A stretch of 64,000 nt of DNA from Actinomycetota bacterium (GCA_009726125.1 WLIT01000001.1:124001-188000); one strand, 5' to 3'. Positions 35,851 to 47,860 are shown, numbered from the stretch's first letter. Notes: generated by a model from the sequence alone, not told the origin. Numbers and translations: made by a program.

Positions 35851-38190
35851 ATGACGCCAGAACAAGCACTCCTCGAGACCCAAGCGCCGGTAGAAATGAT
35901 CACTGTCGTAATTGATGGTTTTGAAGTCACCGTGCCCAAGGGCACTTTAGTTATTCGTGCAGCAGAAAAACTTGGAATCCAAATCCCACGTTTCTGCGAT
36001 CACCCACTCTTAGAACCAGCCGGCGCTTGTCGTCAGTGTCTAGTTGATATTGAAATCAATGGCCGAGCATTTCCTAAGCCACAGGCTTCTTGCACTATTC
36101 CAGTCGAAAACAACATGATTGTTAAGACTCAACTAACTTCTCCAGTTGCCGAAAAGGCTCAAGCAGGAATTATGGAGTTTCTTCTTATTAACCACCCACT
36201 TGATTGCCCAGTTTGCGACAAGGGTGGTGAATGCCCACTTCAGAATCAGGCAATGAGTACTGGGCGTCCAGAATCACGTTACGAAGGCGTGAAGAGAACC
36301 TTTGAAAAACCAATCGCAATTTCTTCACAAGTTTTACTAGATCGTGAACGATGCGTTCTATGTGCACGCTGTACCCGCTTCTCGGAACAAATCGCCGGTG
36401 ACCCATTCATTACGTTGATTGATCGTGGCGCACTTCAACAAGTTGGTATTTACGAGAACGATCCATTCGAGTCTTATTACTCTGGAAATACCGTACAAAT
36501 CTGTCCAGTTGGTGCGTTAACCGGTACTTCATATCGCTTCCGCGCTCGTCCCTTTGACTTAGTCTCAATTGATTCTGCTTGCGAACATTGTGCATCAGGT
36601 TGTGCAATGCGTACCGACATTCGTCGTGGCAAAACTCTTCGCCGCTTAGCGGGAGATGATTCTTCAGTAAATGAAGAGTGGAATTGCGATAAGGGTCGTT
36701 GGGCATTTAAATATTTAACGAGTAGAGAACGTGTAACAACTCCAATGATTCGTGGTGCTGATGGTGAACTTCACGAAGCATCTTGGCCTGAAGCATTTGC
36801 TTTCGCAGCGGCTGGACTTAAAGGCAAGCGCGCCGGTGTTCTGGTTGGTGGCCGTGCAACTGTGGAAGATGCTTATGGTTACAGCAAATTTGCTCGGGTA
36901 GCACTTGGAACAAATGATATTGATTTCCGTGCCCGCCCACATTCTGATGAGGAAACCTCATTTCTTTCAAGCATCGCGCTCGGACTTACTACTTCATATA
37001 AAGATATTGATAAGGCAGATCAAGTTGTATTACTTGGCTTTGAACCAGAAGAGGAATCACCAATAGTTTTCTTGCGTATTTATAAGCAAGTTAGAAAGCG
37101 TGCACTTGCTGTTATCAGCGATGCTCCATTTGCAAGCCGTGGATCTGTAAAGTTAAGTGCAAAACTTGTAACTGAAATTTCGGAAATTTCTGGACTTACC
37201 GCAAAGAGCGTAATTTTGGTCGGCGAACGGTTATCTGAAAAAACTGGAGCGCTATCTTCAGCAGTTGCACTTGCTGAAAAGACTGGCGCAAAGTTGGCTT
37301 GGATTCCACGTCGTGCGGGTGAACGTGGCGCAATTACATCAGGCGCAATTTCAACGCTACTTCCAGGCGGCAGACCAGTCTCTGATGCGAGTGCTCGCGT
37401 AGATCTTGCAGCAGCTTGGTCAGTGGATTCACTTCCAAGTAATCCAGGAAGAGCAACTTCTGAAATTTTGTTGGCTCTCAGTGTGAAAAATCTAGATGCC
37501 GTTGTAATTGGTGGTGTTGATCCACTTGATATTTCAAACAATGCGCTTTCGCAATTACTTAACTCATTTGTTGTTTCTCTGGAGATAACTCATAGCGCAG
37601 TGACTGCGGTAGCGGATGTAGTTCTTCCAGTTGCTGCAGTAATCGAGAAAAGTGGCTCATTCCAAGATTGGCAGGGAAGTGCACGAGCATTTGATAAAGC
37701 TATTGCTGATTCACTTTCAAGAAGTGATGTTCGAATTCTCTCGATGCTTGCGGACGAAATGGGAACCCCAATTAATTTGCCAACGGTGGCAGCAACTGCA
37801 CGTGAAATTAGCGCCCTTGGAAAGTGGGATGGAAGCGCCGTTAAGTTCGAGAGCGCTACATCAGTGAAAGATTCAGCCACCGGAGATAAGTTAAACCTAA
37901 CTTCATGGCGATTGCTTCTAGATCTTGGAACTCTGCAAGATGGTGAAGCGAATCTAGCTGGAACTGCCCGCACAGCGAGTGCGCATATTTCAAATTCTCG
38001 CGCCTTGAAACTTGGCGTAAAAGTTGGCGAATTGATTTCGATTTCTTCAGATTTTGGGTCGTTAGAACTGCCTGTTGAAATCAGCGAGATGTCAGACAAT
38101 GAAATTTGGGTTCCACGAAATTCAATCGGTTCACAAGTAATTGCAAGCCTTGGCTTTGTTAGCGGCCAAGTTACGGTGGTGAAGGCATGA
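35851..38190 (+). CDS. nuoG: NuoG, complex I subunit G (75 kDa)
   Basis: Iron-sulfur wire of the peripheral arm, 779 residues. Readable ligands: 2Fe-2S N1b C49, C60, C63, C81; N5 H115, C119, C122, C128; N4 C168, C171, C174, C218. A further set C244, C247, C251, C279 (CxxCxxxC then C) matches the extra N7 cluster seen in E. coli and Thermus. The C-terminal two-thirds are a degenerate molybdopterin-oxidoreductase fold. ATGA overlap with nuoH. Confidence 0.97.
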   Translation: MTPEQALLETQAPVEMITVVIDGFEVTVPKGTLVIRAAEKLGIQIPRFCDHPLLEPAGACRQCLVDIEINGRAFPKPQASCTIPVENNMIVKTQLTSPVAEKAQAGIMEFLLINHPLDCPVCDKGGECPLQNQAMSTGRPESRYEGVKRTFEKPIAISSQVLLDRERCVLCARCTRFSEQIAGDPFITLIDRGALQQVGIYENDPFESYYSGNTVQICPVGALTGTSYRFRARPFDLVSIDSACEHCASGCAMRTDIRRGKTLRRLAGDDSSVNEEWNCDKGRWAFKYLTSRERVTTPMIRGADGELHEASWPEAFAFAAAGLKGKRAGVLVGGRATVEDAYGYSKFARVALGTNDIDFRARPHSDEETSFLSSIALGLTTSYKDIDKADQVVLLGFEPEEESPIVFLRIYKQVRKRALAVISDAPFASRGSVKLSAKLVTEISEISGLTAKSVILVGERLSEKTGALSSAVALAEKTGAKLAWIPRRAGERGAITSGAISTLLPGGRPVSDASARVDLAAAWSVDSLPSNPGRATSEILLALSVKNLDAVVIGGVDPLDISNNALSQLLNSFVVSLEITHSAVTAVADVVLPVAAVIEKSGSFQDWQGSARAFDKAIADSLSRSDVRILSMLADEMGTPINLPTVAATAREISALGKWDGSAVKFESATSVKDSATGDKLNLTSWRLLLDLGTLQDGEANLAGTARTASAHISNSRALKLGVKVGELISISSDFGSLELPVEISEMSDNEIWVPRNSIGSQVIASLGFVSGQVTVVKA

Positions 38191-39434
38191 CTACAGCACA
38201 ACTAATTGGTACTGATCCAGGTTGGATCTCCCTCGTAAAAGGCTTATTAATTTTTGTGGTCTGCGTTCTTGCAACGTTGATGTCAGTTTGGGGCGAACGT
38301 CGAATTGTTGCTCGCATGCAGCAACGCCTCGGACCAAACCGTGTTGGTCCATTTGGATTGGTTCAGGCTCTTGCCGATGGCATAAAGCTTGCACTTAAAG
38401 AAGATTTGATTCCAAAAGCAGCAGACCGAATCGTCTTTGTGCTTGCACCAATCATTAGCGCAACAACCTGCTTCATGTCATTTGCGGTTATTCCACTTTC
38501 TGGTGAGGTAACGCTCTTTGGTCATAAGACGGTTATGCAACTTACCGATATCCCAGTTGGCGTTTTATATGTATTAGCAATTGCCTCTGTCGGGGTTTAC
38601 GGAATTGTTCTTGCAGGTTGGTCCTCCGGATCCACATACCCACTACTTGGTGGGCTGCGTTCAAGTGCTCAAGTTATTTCATACGAAGTTGCGATGGGGC
38701 TCTCACTTGTTGCGGTATTTATTTATGCAGGTTCAATGTCAACCGCTGACATTGTTGCTGCTCAAAATCAATGGTGGTTCTGTGTAACTCTCTTTCCATC
38801 CTTCGTAATTTATGCAATCTCAATGGTTGGCGAAACAAACCGTGCGCCATTCGATTTAGCCGAAGCCGAGGGTGAATTAGTTGGTGGCTTCCACACTGAA
38901 TATTCATCACTTAAATTCGCACTCTTCTTCTTGGCAGAATATGTAAACATTGTTGCGGTCTCGGCGCTGGCAACCACTTTGTTCCTCGGCGGATACCACG
39001 CACTACCTGGCTTGGGCTTTACTGAAAGTTGGCTAGGTGGTTGGTTCACAGTTATCTGGTTCTTAGTAAAAGTTATCTTCTTCTTCTTTATATTTGTTTG
39101 GCTGCGTGGAACTCTTCCAAGACTTCGCTATGACCAATTCATGAAGTTTGGTTGGAAAGTTTTGATTCCATTCTCACTTGTTTGGATCATGGTCGTCGCA
39201 ACTCTTCGAGTGCTTTCACAACAAGGTGCTCCTCGCGCAGTGGTAATCGGATTTACAACTGGCGTCGTTCTTCTGGTACTAGCCGGTTCGAGCTTGGTGG
39301 AATCGGCAAAGAAGCGTCGGATTCGCGAAGATGCCTTAGGTGAGGTTCCAGCACCAAGTTTCCCCGTCCCTGCAATTCCTGGAAAATCTACAATCAAAGA
39401 AGTTATTAGAGAAACGGAGCAACTAAATGGATAA
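38187..39434 (+). CDS. nuoH: NuoH, complex I subunit H
   Basis: Membrane subunit at the interface with the quinone site; 415 residues, eight or more helices. Family blocks: [18 protein letters not shown], the acidic loop [20 protein letters not shown], and [19 protein letters not shown] charged cytoplasmic tail of about 50 residues follows the last helix, as in other actinobacteria. Overlaps nuoI by 8 bases. Confidence 0.97.
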   Translation: MTTAQLIGTDPGWISLVKGLLIFVVCVLATLMSVWGERRIVARMQQRLGPNRVGPFGLVQALADGIKLALKEDLIPKAADRIVFVLAPIISATTCFMSFAVIPLSGEVTLFGHKTVMQLTDIPVGVLYVLAIASVGVYGIVLAGWSSGSTYPLLGGLRSSAQVISYEVAMGLSLVAVFIYAGSMSTADIVAAQNQWWFCVTLFPSFVIYAISMVGETNRAPFDLAEAEGELVGGFHTEYSSLKFALFFLAEYVNIVAVSALATTLFLGGYHALPGLGFTESWLGGWFTVIWFLVKVIFFFFIFVWLRGTLPRLRYDQFMKFGWKVLIPFSLVWIMVVATLRVLSQQGAPRAVVIGFTTGVVLLVLAGSSLVESAKKRRIREDALGEVPAPSFPVPAIPGKSTIKEVIRETEQLNG

Positions 39435-40029
39435 CCCATTAACTCCGCGTTCAACTGATCTCGGTTTAACCGCAGCAGCAAAGGCAAATAAACCAATAGA
39501 AAACCAGGATGCAAAGAGTTTCTTTGCCCAACTTCAAGGCTTCTGGGTGACGTTAATTACGATGTTTAAGAAAGTTAATACGGTCCAATACCCAGAGGTT
39601 AAAGAACCAACAGCTGAACGTTTTCATGGTCGCCACCAATTAAATCGCTATGACGATGGTTTGGAAAAATGTATTGGTTGTGAGCTTTGTGCCTGGGCTT
39701 GCCCTGCAGATGCGATTCTCGTTGAAGGTGAATCCAACACTGAAGAGGAGCGCTATTCACCAGGGGAGCGATACGGCAAGGTTTATCAAATTAATTATTT
39801 ACGTTGTGTTTTCTGCGGCTTATGTATCGAAGCCTGCCCAACGCGCGCACTAACGATGACTAATGAATATGAACTGGCCGATGATACGCGCGCAAAAGTA
39901 ATCTTTGAGAAAGAAGATCTCCTTGCTCCATTGCGAGCTGGGCAATTGCAACCTCCGCATCCAATGGCACCAGGAAAAACTCATATTGATTACTACCGTG
40001 GTGAAGTCAAAGGTGACCTAAATGGTTAA
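39427..40029 (+). CDS. nuoI: NuoI, complex I subunit I (clusters N6a/N6b)
   Basis: Ferredoxin-like subunit, 200 residues, with two 4Fe-4S motifs: [12 protein letters not shown] and [12 protein letters not shown]. These pass electrons from NuoG to NuoB. The region [18 protein letters not shown] before the first motif is typical. Eight-base overlaps with nuoH and nuoJ suggest coupled translation. Confidence 0.97.
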   Translation: MDNPLTPRSTDLGLTAAAKANKPIENQDAKSFFAQLQGFWVTLITMFKKVNTVQYPEVKEPTAERFHGRHQLNRYDDGLEKCIGCELCAWACPADAILVEGESNTEEERYSPGERYGKVYQINYLRCVFCGLCIEACPTRALTMTNEYELADDTRAKVIFEKEDLLAPLRAGQLQPPHPMAPGKTHIDYYRGEVKGDLNG

Positions 40030-40804
40030 CCTCGCACTCGAGGTCGGAAAAACTCTGCAACCAGAGGCAATTATGTTTTGGATATTGGCGCCACTAGCGG
40101 TTGTATCGGCGCTCGGAATGCTCTTTGTAAAAAAAGCTGTTCATTCTGCGCTACTACTCGCCTGGGTAATGATTACCTTGGCGATTTTCTATATTGCGCA
40201 AGATGCACTCTTCCTTGGAATTGTTCAAGTAATTGTTTATACCGGCGCGGTAATGATGCTCTTCCTATTTATTCTTATGCTTGTTGGTGTTGATAGTTCT
40301 GATTCATTAGTTGAAAATATTCGGGGTCAACGAGTTGCTTCTATCGTTGCCGCAGTTGGCCTTGGTGGACTAATTATCTCGCTTGTAAACCGGGCAACAC
40401 TTGGGGTTGAAACAATTGGTCTCCAAGATACAAACTCGGCAGGAAATGTTCAAGGAATTGCTGAAGAGCTTTTCACAAAATATGTTTGGGCCTTTGAAGT
40501 TGTTTCGGCCTTACTTATTACCGCAGCGCTCGGTGCAATGGTTCTTGCACACAGCACAGCAACAAAATCTCGTACGGCACAACGCGATCAATCAATCGCA
40601 AGATTCCGTGGCGCATCTCTTGCAACAGCGGCAGGACTTCCAGGCTCTGGTGTTTATGCCCGCCATAACGCGGTTGATGTTCCAGGACTTTTACCTGACG
40701 GAACCCCGGCTCCTTCTTCTGTCTCCGCAACACTGGATGCCCGAGGCGACATGCTCACTACAAAGCCATTCGAACTTGAAGTAAAAGAATTAGAGGAAGA
40801 TTAA
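40022..40804 (+). CDS. nuoJ: NuoJ, complex I subunit J
   Basis: Membrane subunit with five helices; 260 residues, longer than the E. coli protein because of a soluble C-terminal tail of about 70 residues (from [13 protein letters not shown] on), an actinobacterial feature. Conserved [20 protein letters not shown] contains the pi-bulge helix. Directly abuts nuoK. Confidence 0.95.
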   Translation: MVNLALEVGKTLQPEAIMFWILAPLAVVSALGMLFVKKAVHSALLLAWVMITLAIFYIAQDALFLGIVQVIVYTGAVMMLFLFILMLVGVDSSDSLVENIRGQRVASIVAAVGLGGLIISLVNRATLGVETIGLQDTNSAGNVQGIAEELFTKYVWAFEVVSALLITAALGAMVLAHSTATKSRTAQRDQSIARFRGASLATAAGLPGSGVYARHNAVDVPGLLPDGTPAPSSVSATLDARGDMLTTKPFELEVKELEED

Positions 40805-41104
40805 ATGGATATCGCAAATTACATTTACCTTTCCGTACTTCTATTTACAATCGGTGCGATCGGCGTAGTTATACGCAGAAATGCCATCGTAGTTTTTATG
40901 TGCATTGAACTAATGCTTAACGCCGCAAATTTAGCTTTCGTAACCTTCTCAAGGGTTCATGGAAATCTTTCTGGACAAGTTGCATCATTCTTCACAATGG
41001 TTGTTGCAGCCTGTGAAGTCGTAGTTGGCCTAGCGATTATCGTTACGATTTATCGTTCCCGTCGATCAGCATCTGTTGATGATGCTAGTTTGTTGAAGCG
41101 TTGA
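40805..41104 (+). CDS. nuoK: NuoK, complex I subunit K
   Basis: Small antiporter-like subunit of 99 residues with three helices; the buried glutamates of the proton path are in [14 protein letters not shown] and [13 protein letters not shown]. Its TGA shares one base with the nuoL ATG. Confidence 0.96.
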   Translation: MDIANYIYLSVLLFTIGAIGVVIRRNAIVVFMCIELMLNAANLAFVTFSRVHGNLSGQVASFFTMVVAACEVVVGLAIIVTIYRSRRSASVDDASLLKR

Positions 41105-42993
41105 TGACTACGAGCACAAATTTAGTTTATTTAATCGCCCTTCCACTTTTTAGCGCTGCCTTGCTTCTGCTTTTGGGTCGCATCGCAGATAAGTGGGGCC
41201 ATATCTTCGCAACGTTGATTTCAGGCTCAGTTTTTGTAATTGGCGTGGCTGAATTCTTCGCAATGCAGGACCGCGACGGTGAAGCCCGTGCTGCTACCCA
41301 AAAAGTATTTGAATGGATCTCAGTTGGCACCTTCCAAGTTGATGCTTCACTGCTTCTAGATCAACTTTCAATCTGCTTCGTGCTCCTAATTTCTGGTGTT
41401 GGAACACTTATACATATCTATTCCATCGCTTATATGTCCCACGACCACGACCGCAGACGCTTCTTCGCCTACTTAAATCTCTTTATTGCTGCGATGTTGC
41501 TCTTAGTTCTTGGAGATTCATATTTAAATCTTTACGTTGGTTGGGAGGGTGTAGGCCTTGCTTCATACCTATTAATTGGTTTCTGGAATCAAAAACCTGA
41601 ATACGCAACTGCGGCCAAGAAGGCATTCGTTGCTAACCGCGTTGGTGACCTTGGTTTATCACTTGCAATCATGATCGCATTTACACAATTTGGAACGGTA
41701 ACTTTCGCTGGCGTTAAAGAAGGCGCTTCTGGCGCATCTGCTGGCGCCTTAACTGCAATTGGTGCAATGTTGTTATTGGCCGCGGCTGGAAAATCTGCGC
41801 AATTCCCATTGCAATCCTGGCTTGGTGATGCGATGGCTGGTCCGACTCCAGTATCTGCACTTATCCACGCAGCGACGATGGTTACTGCAGGAGTCTACTT
41901 AATAACTCGTTCTAATTTTATTTTCGATGCTTCACCAACTGCACAGTTAATGGTTGTAACCGTTGGCGCGATTACCTTGTTATTTGGTGCTCTAATCGGT
42001 ACCGCAAAGGATGATATTAAGAAGGCGCTTGCCGCATCAACGATGTCGCAAATTGGTTACATGATTCTTGCGACTGGACTTGGTCCAGTTGGTTACGCCT
42101 TTGCAATCATGCACCTCTTAACTCATGGCTTCTTCAAGGCTGGAATGTTCCTTGGTGCTGGTTCCGTTATGCACGGAATGAGCGATGAAGTAAATATGCG
42201 ACGTTATGGCGCAATCGGCAAAGTAATGCCGATAACTGCTGCAACATTTGGACTTGGCTACTTAGCAATTCTTGGAGTTCCACCATTTGCTGGTTTCTAT
42301 TCAAAAGATAAAATAATTGAAACTGCATTTAATGCAGGGGGAATTGAAGGAATTTTATTAGGTGGCGCAACACTTCTTGGTGCCGCAATAACTGCTTTCT
42401 ATATGACTCGCGTAATAGTTTTAACTTTCACCGGAACCAAACGTTGGGATGAGAATGCTCATCCACATGAATCACCTCTCTTAATGTGGGCGCCAATGGC
42501 GATCCTGGCAATCGGTTCTGTTACATCCGGATTCTTACTAAATTCTGGAAGTGCGCTTGTTAATTGGCTACAGCCAGTTGTGAACGAACGCCATGAACAT
42601 CATGCCGAAGAGTTCTTGCCACCATTGGTGGTCTCGACAATGGCCCTAGTTGTTGTTGCAATCGGCATCGCATTCGCTATTTTGAAATATCGTACAGTTT
42701 CAGTCATCGCACCGACAGATGTTTCAATATTTACAAAGGCAGCACGTAAAGATCTTTATCAAGATTCATTTAACGAAGCAGTTTTGATGCGCCCTGGCCA
42801 GAAGTTAACTGCAGGCCTCGTAACAACTGATTATAAAGTTATTGATGGCCTAGTCCGAAGTGTTGGTTGGATAATTCAGACCACATCTTCAGCACTGCGT
42901 TCGATCCAAAATGGGTATGTCCGAAGTTATGCGCTAATAATGGTTCTCGGCGTCCTTACGCTTGTGACTGCAATCTGGATGGTGACGCTATGA
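41104..42993 (+). CDS. nuoL: NuoL, complex I antiporter-like subunit L
   Basis: Distal proton-pumping subunit, 629 residues, with about 14 core helices and the long lateral helix at the C-terminus. Typical blocks are [20 protein letters not shown] (key glutamate), [20 protein letters not shown] (key lysine) and [14 protein letters not shown]. Start is ATG 41104 at a TGATG junction; TTG one codon upstream is possible. ATGA overlap with nuoM. Confidence 0.97.
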   Translation: MTTSTNLVYLIALPLFSAALLLLLGRIADKWGHIFATLISGSVFVIGVAEFFAMQDRDGEARAATQKVFEWISVGTFQVDASLLLDQLSICFVLLISGVGTLIHIYSIAYMSHDHDRRRFFAYLNLFIAAMLLLVLGDSYLNLYVGWEGVGLASYLLIGFWNQKPEYATAAKKAFVANRVGDLGLSLAIMIAFTQFGTVTFAGVKEGASGASAGALTAIGAMLLLAAAGKSAQFPLQSWLGDAMAGPTPVSALIHAATMVTAGVYLITRSNFIFDASPTAQLMVVTVGAITLLFGALIGTAKDDIKKALAASTMSQIGYMILATGLGPVGYAFAIMHLLTHGFFKAGMFLGAGSVMHGMSDEVNMRRYGAIGKVMPITAATFGLGYLAILGVPPFAGFYSKDKIIETAFNAGGIEGILLGGATLLGAAITAFYMTRVIVLTFTGTKRWDENAHPHESPLLMWAPMAILAIGSVTSGFLLNSGSALVNWLQPVVNERHEHHAEEFLPPLVVSTMALVVVAIGIAFAILKYRTVSVIAPTDVSIFTKAARKDLYQDSFNEAVLMRPGQKLTAGLVTTDYKVIDGLVRSVGWIIQTTSSALRSIQNGYVRSYALIMVLGVLTLVTAIWMVTL

Positions 42994-44495
42994 GTATCTT
43001 GACCACACTGCAATTACTTCCGCTAATTGGCGCAATTGTTGTTGCCGTGTTGCCAGTTGGAAATGCAAAGTTAATTAAGCAGACCGCTCTTGGGTTCTCA
43101 CTTCTTGTCACAGCCGTCTCCCTCTTTATGGCCTTTAGCTTTAAGACAGATGAAACTGCACTTCAATTCACCGAAACTAGAAGTTGGATTTCAGCGTTCA
43201 ATATTAACTATTCCGTTGGTATCGATGGCATGGCACTCGCCTTGATCTTAATGACAACAATTCTGGTTCCTATTGTCTTCTTGGCTGGCTGGAATGAATC
43301 AGAAAATGGCCGCTGGAGCGTAAAAGTTTTCTACATCCTTCTTCTGATTCTAGAAACCATGATGATTGGCGTCTTTGCCGCAACAGATGTCTTCCTCTTC
43401 TATGTAATCTTCGAAGCGATGTTATTGCCGGTTTATTTCCTAATCGGCGGTTATGGCGTTGGCGAACGAGCTGCTGCGGCAATGAAGTTCTTGCTTTATA
43501 GCCTCTTCGGTGGATTGCTTATGTTGGCAGCTCTAATCGGCCTCTATGTTATCTCTACAAATCAAGGCGGCGGTACTTTTGATATCGCAAAACTTTCAGA
43601 GCTAACAATTGATTCAGCAACCCAGAATTGGTTATTCCTAGGATTCTTTATCGCTTTTGCGATTAAGGCTCCACTATGGCCGCTCCACACTTGGCTGCCA
43701 ACAGCGGCTAAATCTGCAACCGCTGGAACTTCAACCTTACTTCTTGGTGTTCTAGATAAAGTTGGAACCTACGGAATGATCCGCTTCTGTATGAACTTCT
43801 TCCCAGAGGCCACAAAAACTTTCACCCCAGCAATAATTACTCTTGCAGTAATTTCAATTCTTTATGGTGCCTTCTTAGCGATTGGCCAGAAAGAGATTAA
43901 CTCACTCATTGCCTTTACTTCGATTTCACACTTTGGTTTTATAACACTTGGAATTTTTGCACTCACATCACAAGGTTTAACTGGCGCGATTTTCTACATG
44001 GTCAACCACGGTTTCTCAACGGCTGCACTCTTCTTAACTGCGGGATGGATGATTAAACGTCGAGGCTCATCTAATATTGCAGATTTTGGTGGCCTGCAAC
44101 GAGTTACACCGGTTCTTGCCTGGTCATTCTTCTTGGCAGGTATGTCGGCACTTGCACTTCCTGGCCTCTCAAGCTTTATCAGCGAATTTTTAGTTCTAGT
44201 TGGTTCCTTTGCTAAGTATCCAGTTGCAGCAATTCTTGGAACAACCGGAATTATCTTGGCCGCGCTCTATGTTCTAATCGTGGTTCAAAGGTCGCTTCAT
44301 GGTGAAACTCCTGAAACCAATAAGGGAATTCTTGATTTAAACCTTCGCGAGAAGATTGCAATTGCACCCGTAATTGCGGTCTTAGTAGTTCTTGGGTTTT
44401 ACCCAAAGCCAGTGTTGAACGCCATTAACCCAACAACCCAGACCATCATGACGCATGCCGGGGTAAGCGATCCAATTGCAAAGGTGGCAAAATAA
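42990..44495 (+). CDS. nuoM: NuoM, complex I antiporter-like subunit M
   Basis: Proton-pumping membrane subunit, 501 residues. Blocks: [17 protein letters not shown] (key glutamate), [18 protein letters not shown] (key lysine) and [13 protein letters not shown]. The start is ATG 42990, overlapping the nuoL stop (ATGA); a longer in-frame reading would run 41 codons into nuoL and has no family match. Confidence 0.97.
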   Translation: MSILTTLQLLPLIGAIVVAVLPVGNAKLIKQTALGFSLLVTAVSLFMAFSFKTDETALQFTETRSWISAFNINYSVGIDGMALALILMTTILVPIVFLAGWNESENGRWSVKVFYILLLILETMMIGVFAATDVFLFYVIFEAMLLPVYFLIGGYGVGERAAAAMKFLLYSLFGGLLMLAALIGLYVISTNQGGGTFDIAKLSELTIDSATQNWLFLGFFIAFAIKAPLWPLHTWLPTAAKSATAGTSTLLLGVLDKVGTYGMIRFCMNFFPEATKTFTPAIITLAVISILYGAFLAIGQKEINSLIAFTSISHFGFITLGIFALTSQGLTGAIFYMVNHGFSTAALFLTAGWMIKRRGSSNIADFGGLQRVTPVLAWSFFLAGMSALALPGLSSFISEFLVLVGSFAKYPVAAILGTTGIILAALYVLIVVQRSLHGETPETNKGILDLNLREKIAIAPVIAVLVVLGFYPKPVLNAINPTTQTIMTHAGVSDPIAKVAK

Positions 44496-46010
44496 ATGTT
44501 AACGGCACCTAAATTAGATTATGCACTGCTTGCTCCAATTCTTATCATTCTAGGAACTGCTCTCTTAGGTGTAATTGTCGAAGCCTTTGTAAAGCAAGCA
44601 CTTAGGGCGCGTCTCCAACTTGTGATAGCTCTAGCCGGAATAAGTATTGCCCTAGGACAGTTATATCTTGTGCGCAATCAAGGAAGTTCTATCGCAGCAG
44701 TAACTTCAGTTTCAATCGATGGCTCAGGAATCTTTATTCAAGGCGCTATTTTGATATTTGCATTCCTTGGAATCTTAATCATTGCTGATCAAGACCATTT
44801 TGCACCACAAGCATCTACTCTTCCTGGATCAATCGAAGAAGCATCTGCTCTTGAATCTGGAAAACAACAGACCGAAGTCTTCCCACTAACCCTCTTTGCA
44901 GTATCAGGAGCAATGCTCTTTCCAATTGCAACTGATTTCATAACGCTCTTCGTTGCCCTTGAAGTTCTCTCACTTCCACTTTATTTAATGGTTGGTCTTT
45001 CTCGCCGTCGCAGATTGCTCTCCCAAGAAGCCGCGCTGAAGTACTTTTTGCTTGGCGCTTATTCATCGGCGTTCTTCTTATTTGGTGCCGCCCTTCTCTA
45101 CGGCTATTCCGGATCACTTTCGCTAAATGGCCTTACAGATGCCATCCGAGGTAGTGGTGGGAATGATGTATTTCTGCTTCTCGGAGCTGCGTTTTTATCA
45201 GTTGGCTTACTATTCAAAATTGGCGCAGTTCCATTTCACTCTTGGACTCCTGATGTTTATCAAGGAGCTCCAACACCAATTACGGGATTCATGGCCGCTG
45301 CTACAAAGGCAGCGGCATTTGGTGCAACGCTTCGAATCTTCTACATCGGCTTAGATGCTGCGCAGGTAAGTTGGAAACCAGCGATTGCCGGTATTGCAGT
45401 AATAACTATGATCTTTGGTTCCATTGCGGCAATTTCACAGCGCGACATTAAGCGAATGTTGGCGCTTTCATCTATCGCGCACACCGGCTTTGTTTTAATC
45501 GCTGTCGTATCTCTTAACAAAAGCGCCCTTAGCGCAACGCTCTTCTACTTAGTTGCTTACGGACTCGCAACTATTGGTGCCTTTGGAATTGTTACCTTAG
45601 TTCGAGATTCTGCTGGTGAAGTTACCGATATTAATCGCTGGGTTGGACTTGGTAAGAAATCTCCACTGGTCGCAGCAGTATTTTCATTGTTCTTACTCAG
45701 CTTTGCAGGAATTCCATTAACAAGTGGATTTGTTGGAAAGTTTGCAATCTTCTCCGCGGCCTACGAATCAGGAAATATCTATCTTGTAGTTGCTGGTGTG
45801 CTCTCTAGCGCAATAGCCGTTTTCTTCTACCTTCGCCTAATTCTTATGCTCTTCTTTGCCGGTGAAACAAATGGTTCAGTATCTGTTGTAATTCCATCTG
45901 TACTCACCCGAATAGCCATATCCATCAGCGCAATCGCAACAGTAGTACTTGGCCTGGCACCATCTCTTCTACTTGATGTTGCACAAAACTTCGCCTACTT
46001 CTTACGCTAA
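44496..46010 (+). CDS. nuoN: NuoN, complex I antiporter-like subunit N
   Basis: Third antiporter-like subunit, 504 residues. Blocks: FVALEVLSLPLYLMVG, FKIGAVPFHSWTPDVYQGAPTP (in part) and RDIKRMLALSSIAHTGFVL. Ends the complex I set; its TAA shares one base with the ATG of the following polyprenyl synthase gene, so the tail enzyme is co-transcribed with complex I. Confidence 0.97.
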   Translation: MLTAPKLDYALLAPILIILGTALLGVIVEAFVKQALRARLQLVIALAGISIALGQLYLVRNQGSSIAAVTSVSIDGSGIFIQGAILIFAFLGILIIADQDHFAPQASTLPGSIEEASALESGKQQTEVFPLTLFAVSGAMLFPIATDFITLFVALEVLSLPLYLMVGLSRRRRLLSQEAALKYFLLGAYSSAFFLFGAALLYGYSGSLSLNGLTDAIRGSGGNDVFLLLGAAFLSVGLLFKIGAVPFHSWTPDVYQGAPTPITGFMAAATKAAAFGATLRIFYIGLDAAQVSWKPAIAGIAVITMIFGSIAAISQRDIKRMLALSSIAHTGFVLIAVVSLNKSALSATLFYLVAYGLATIGAFGIVTLVRDSAGEVTDINRWVGLGKKSPLVAAVFSLFLLSFAGIPLTSGFVGKFAIFSAAYESGNIYLVVAGVLSSAIAVFFYLRLILMLFFAGETNGSVSVVIPSVLTRIAISISAIATVVLGLAPSLLLDVAQNFAYFLR

Positions 46011-46999
46011 TGTCTCAAATTGGTATTCCGGATATTGATCCGGCACTTGAAAAAGAACTCCTTGCCTCTATGGCTGAAGTGGAATCTTTTTTACGTGCAG
46101 CAATAGAAGGTAAATACCCATTAGTCATAGAAACTTCAAGACACTTAGTTGATGCTGGTGGCAAGCGACTGCGCCCGCTTCTTACCTTGATTGCTTCACA
46201 CTTTGGAGACCCAAAGGCGAAAGGAATTATTGAAGCCGCAGTTGTCTGTGAACTCACCCATCTTGGAACTTTGTATCATGATGATGTCATGGATGATGCG
46301 CCACTTCGACGTGGTGTTGCCAGTGCAAATAATAGATGGAACAACACGGTAGCAATTCTTACCGGAGATTATTTATTCGCAAAGACTTCTCAATTATTGG
46401 CTGATCTTGGGCCAGAAGCTGTTCGTCTACAAGCGTTAACTTTCGAGCGATTAGTAATTGGCCAAATAACAGAGACTCAAGGTTCAAGTTCTGGTAAAAC
46501 TCAACTTGAGCATTATCTAAGTGTGGTTGCAGATAAGACTGGCTCATTAATTTCGGCCAGTGCTAGATATGGCGCAATGATTTCAGGCGCCGATTTAAAA
46601 ATCATGGATGCTCTTACAAAATTCGGCGAAGAGATTGGCATAGTTTTCCAACTCGCAGATGACATCATCGACATTGCAAGTGATTCAAAGGAGTCAGGTA
46701 AAACTCCAGGAACTGATCTACGTGAAGGTGTTCCAACTCTTGTTACGTTATTTATCCTTGAATCAGATGATCCGGCTGATTTGGAATTGAAGAAGTTATT
46801 GTCAGCGCCAATTACCGATGACGCCGTAGTTCAAGAAGTCATTTTAAAATTACGAAACCACAGTGCGCTAACAAGATCACGCGAACTTGTTGCAAAGTAT
46901 GGTCAGTTCGCTCAGGAGCACCTTAAAACCCTGCCAGAGGGCGCAGCGAAAGCGGCTTTAGTCGGGTTGAGCCAAGCGGTTATCTCGCGAACTTCCTGA
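46010..46999 (+). CDS. Polyprenyl diphosphate synthase (menaquinone side chain)
   Basis: Trans-isoprenyl chain elongase, 329 residues, soluble. First aspartate-rich motif DDVMD at 91-95 and second DDIID at 217-221. The residues 4 and 5 before the first motif are T87 and G86, both small, which favours a long chain. Last gene of the nuo operon (TAATG overlap), an arrangement common in actinobacteria; it most likely makes the tail joined by MenA. Its last 42 bases overlap the convergent rarD gene. Chain length cannot be told from sequence alone. Confidence 0.93.
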   Translation: MSQIGIPDIDPALEKELLASMAEVESFLRAAIEGKYPLVIETSRHLVDAGGKRLRPLLTLIASHFGDPKAKGIIEAAVVCELTHLGTLYHDDVMDDAPLRRGVASANNRWNNTVAILTGDYLFAKTSQLLADLGPEAVRLQALTFERLVIGQITETQGSSSGKTQLEHYLSVVADKTGSLISASARYGAMISGADLKIMDALTKFGEEIGIVFQLADDIIDIASDSKESGKTPGTDLREGVPTLVTLFILESDDPADLELKKLLSAPITDDAVVQEVILKLRNHSALTRSRELVAKYGQFAQEHLKTLPEGAAKAALVGLSQAVISRTS

Positions 47000-47857
47000 T
47001 TTTATTAAGTCATAACCAAGAGTTATCAAAGCAAGCCAGATAAATACAAAACCCAGCCATCTTGCACTTGGCATCGGCTCATGCCGCAGGAAAACCGCCA
47101 ACATAAATTGAATTGTTGGAGTCAAATATTGCAAAAGTCCAATCATCGTAAATGGAATTCTCGTTGTTGCGCCATTAAAGAGAAGTAGGGGAATAGCAGT
47201 TACCAGCCCCGCACCAATTAATAGCGCTGATAACCCAACACCATTACCAAATTGGCCCTCACCTTTCTGACCAAGCCAAATCAAATAGCTGCCATAAAAG
47301 AGTGAGGAAATAAGAGTTTCGATTGCCAACCCCTGCAACGACCCCAAATTGATCTTCTTCTTAACAAAGCTATATGAGCTCCATGAAAAAGCTAGGGCGA
47401 ATGAGATCCAAGGAGGTCTGCCGTAGTCAATTGTTAAAATAATTACGCCAATAGTCGCAACAATGAATGCAATCCATTGAATTTTCCGCATCTCCTCTTT
47501 GAAAGCAAGAATTCCCATAAGAACTAAGAGGATCGGCTGCATGTAATAACCGAGTGATGCCTCAACTATCTGTTCATGATTTACTGCCCAGATATATGTA
47601 ATCCAATTTATTGAAATCAAGCCTGCCGCTAACGTAAAACGCCAGAAGATTCCAGGTGAAATCATTAGCGTAAAAGTGGATTTGAGTTGGCGGGCAAATC
47701 CAAGTGCAATTATGCAAAATACAAGTGACCAAACCGCTCGGTGCGAAACTATCTCTAACGGATTTGCTGGCTTTAAGAGCGGCCAATAAAGTGGAAAGAG
47801 TCCCCAGAATGTGTAGGAAGTAAAACCATAAATCAAACCGAGACGATATTTACTCAT
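46958..47857 (-). CDS. rarD: RarD, EamA-family transporter
   Basis: Ten-helix drug/metabolite-type permease of 299 residues with the RarD opening GFTSYTFWGLFPLYWPLLKP and NWITYIWAVNHEQIVEASLGY. Family members are poorly characterised; some export amino acids or confer chloramphenicol resistance. It follows yajQ by 3 bases in one minus-strand unit. Its C-terminal 42 bases overlap the polyprenyl synthase gene on the opposite strand. Confidence 0.9.
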   Translation of the reverse strand: MSKYRLGLIYGFTSYTFWGLFPLYWPLLKPANPLEIVSHRAVWSLVFCIIALGFARQLKSTFTLMISPGIFWRFTLAAGLISINWITYIWAVNHEQIVEASLGYYMQPILLVLMGILAFKEEMRKIQWIAFIVATIGVIILTIDYGRPPWISFALAFSWSSYSFVKKKINLGSLQGLAIETLISSLFYGSYLIWLGQKGEGQFGNGVGLSALLIGAGLVTAIPLLLFNGATTRIPFTMIGLLQYLTPTIQFMLAVFLRHEPMPSARWLGFVFIWLALITLGYDLIKSGSSRDNRLAQPD

Positions 47858-47860
47858 CTA

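Noticed and set aside
37590-38201. 203-codon open frame antisense to the end of nuoG
   Set aside because: It lies wholly over a well-conserved gene, has no family signature, no start signal, and its Ser/Ala/Arg-rich content is what the complement of such codon usage gives.
42867-42989. Upstream start extending NuoM by 41 residues into nuoL
   Set aside because: The extension is the nuoL frame read off-register; the ATGA junction at 42990 is the normal start.
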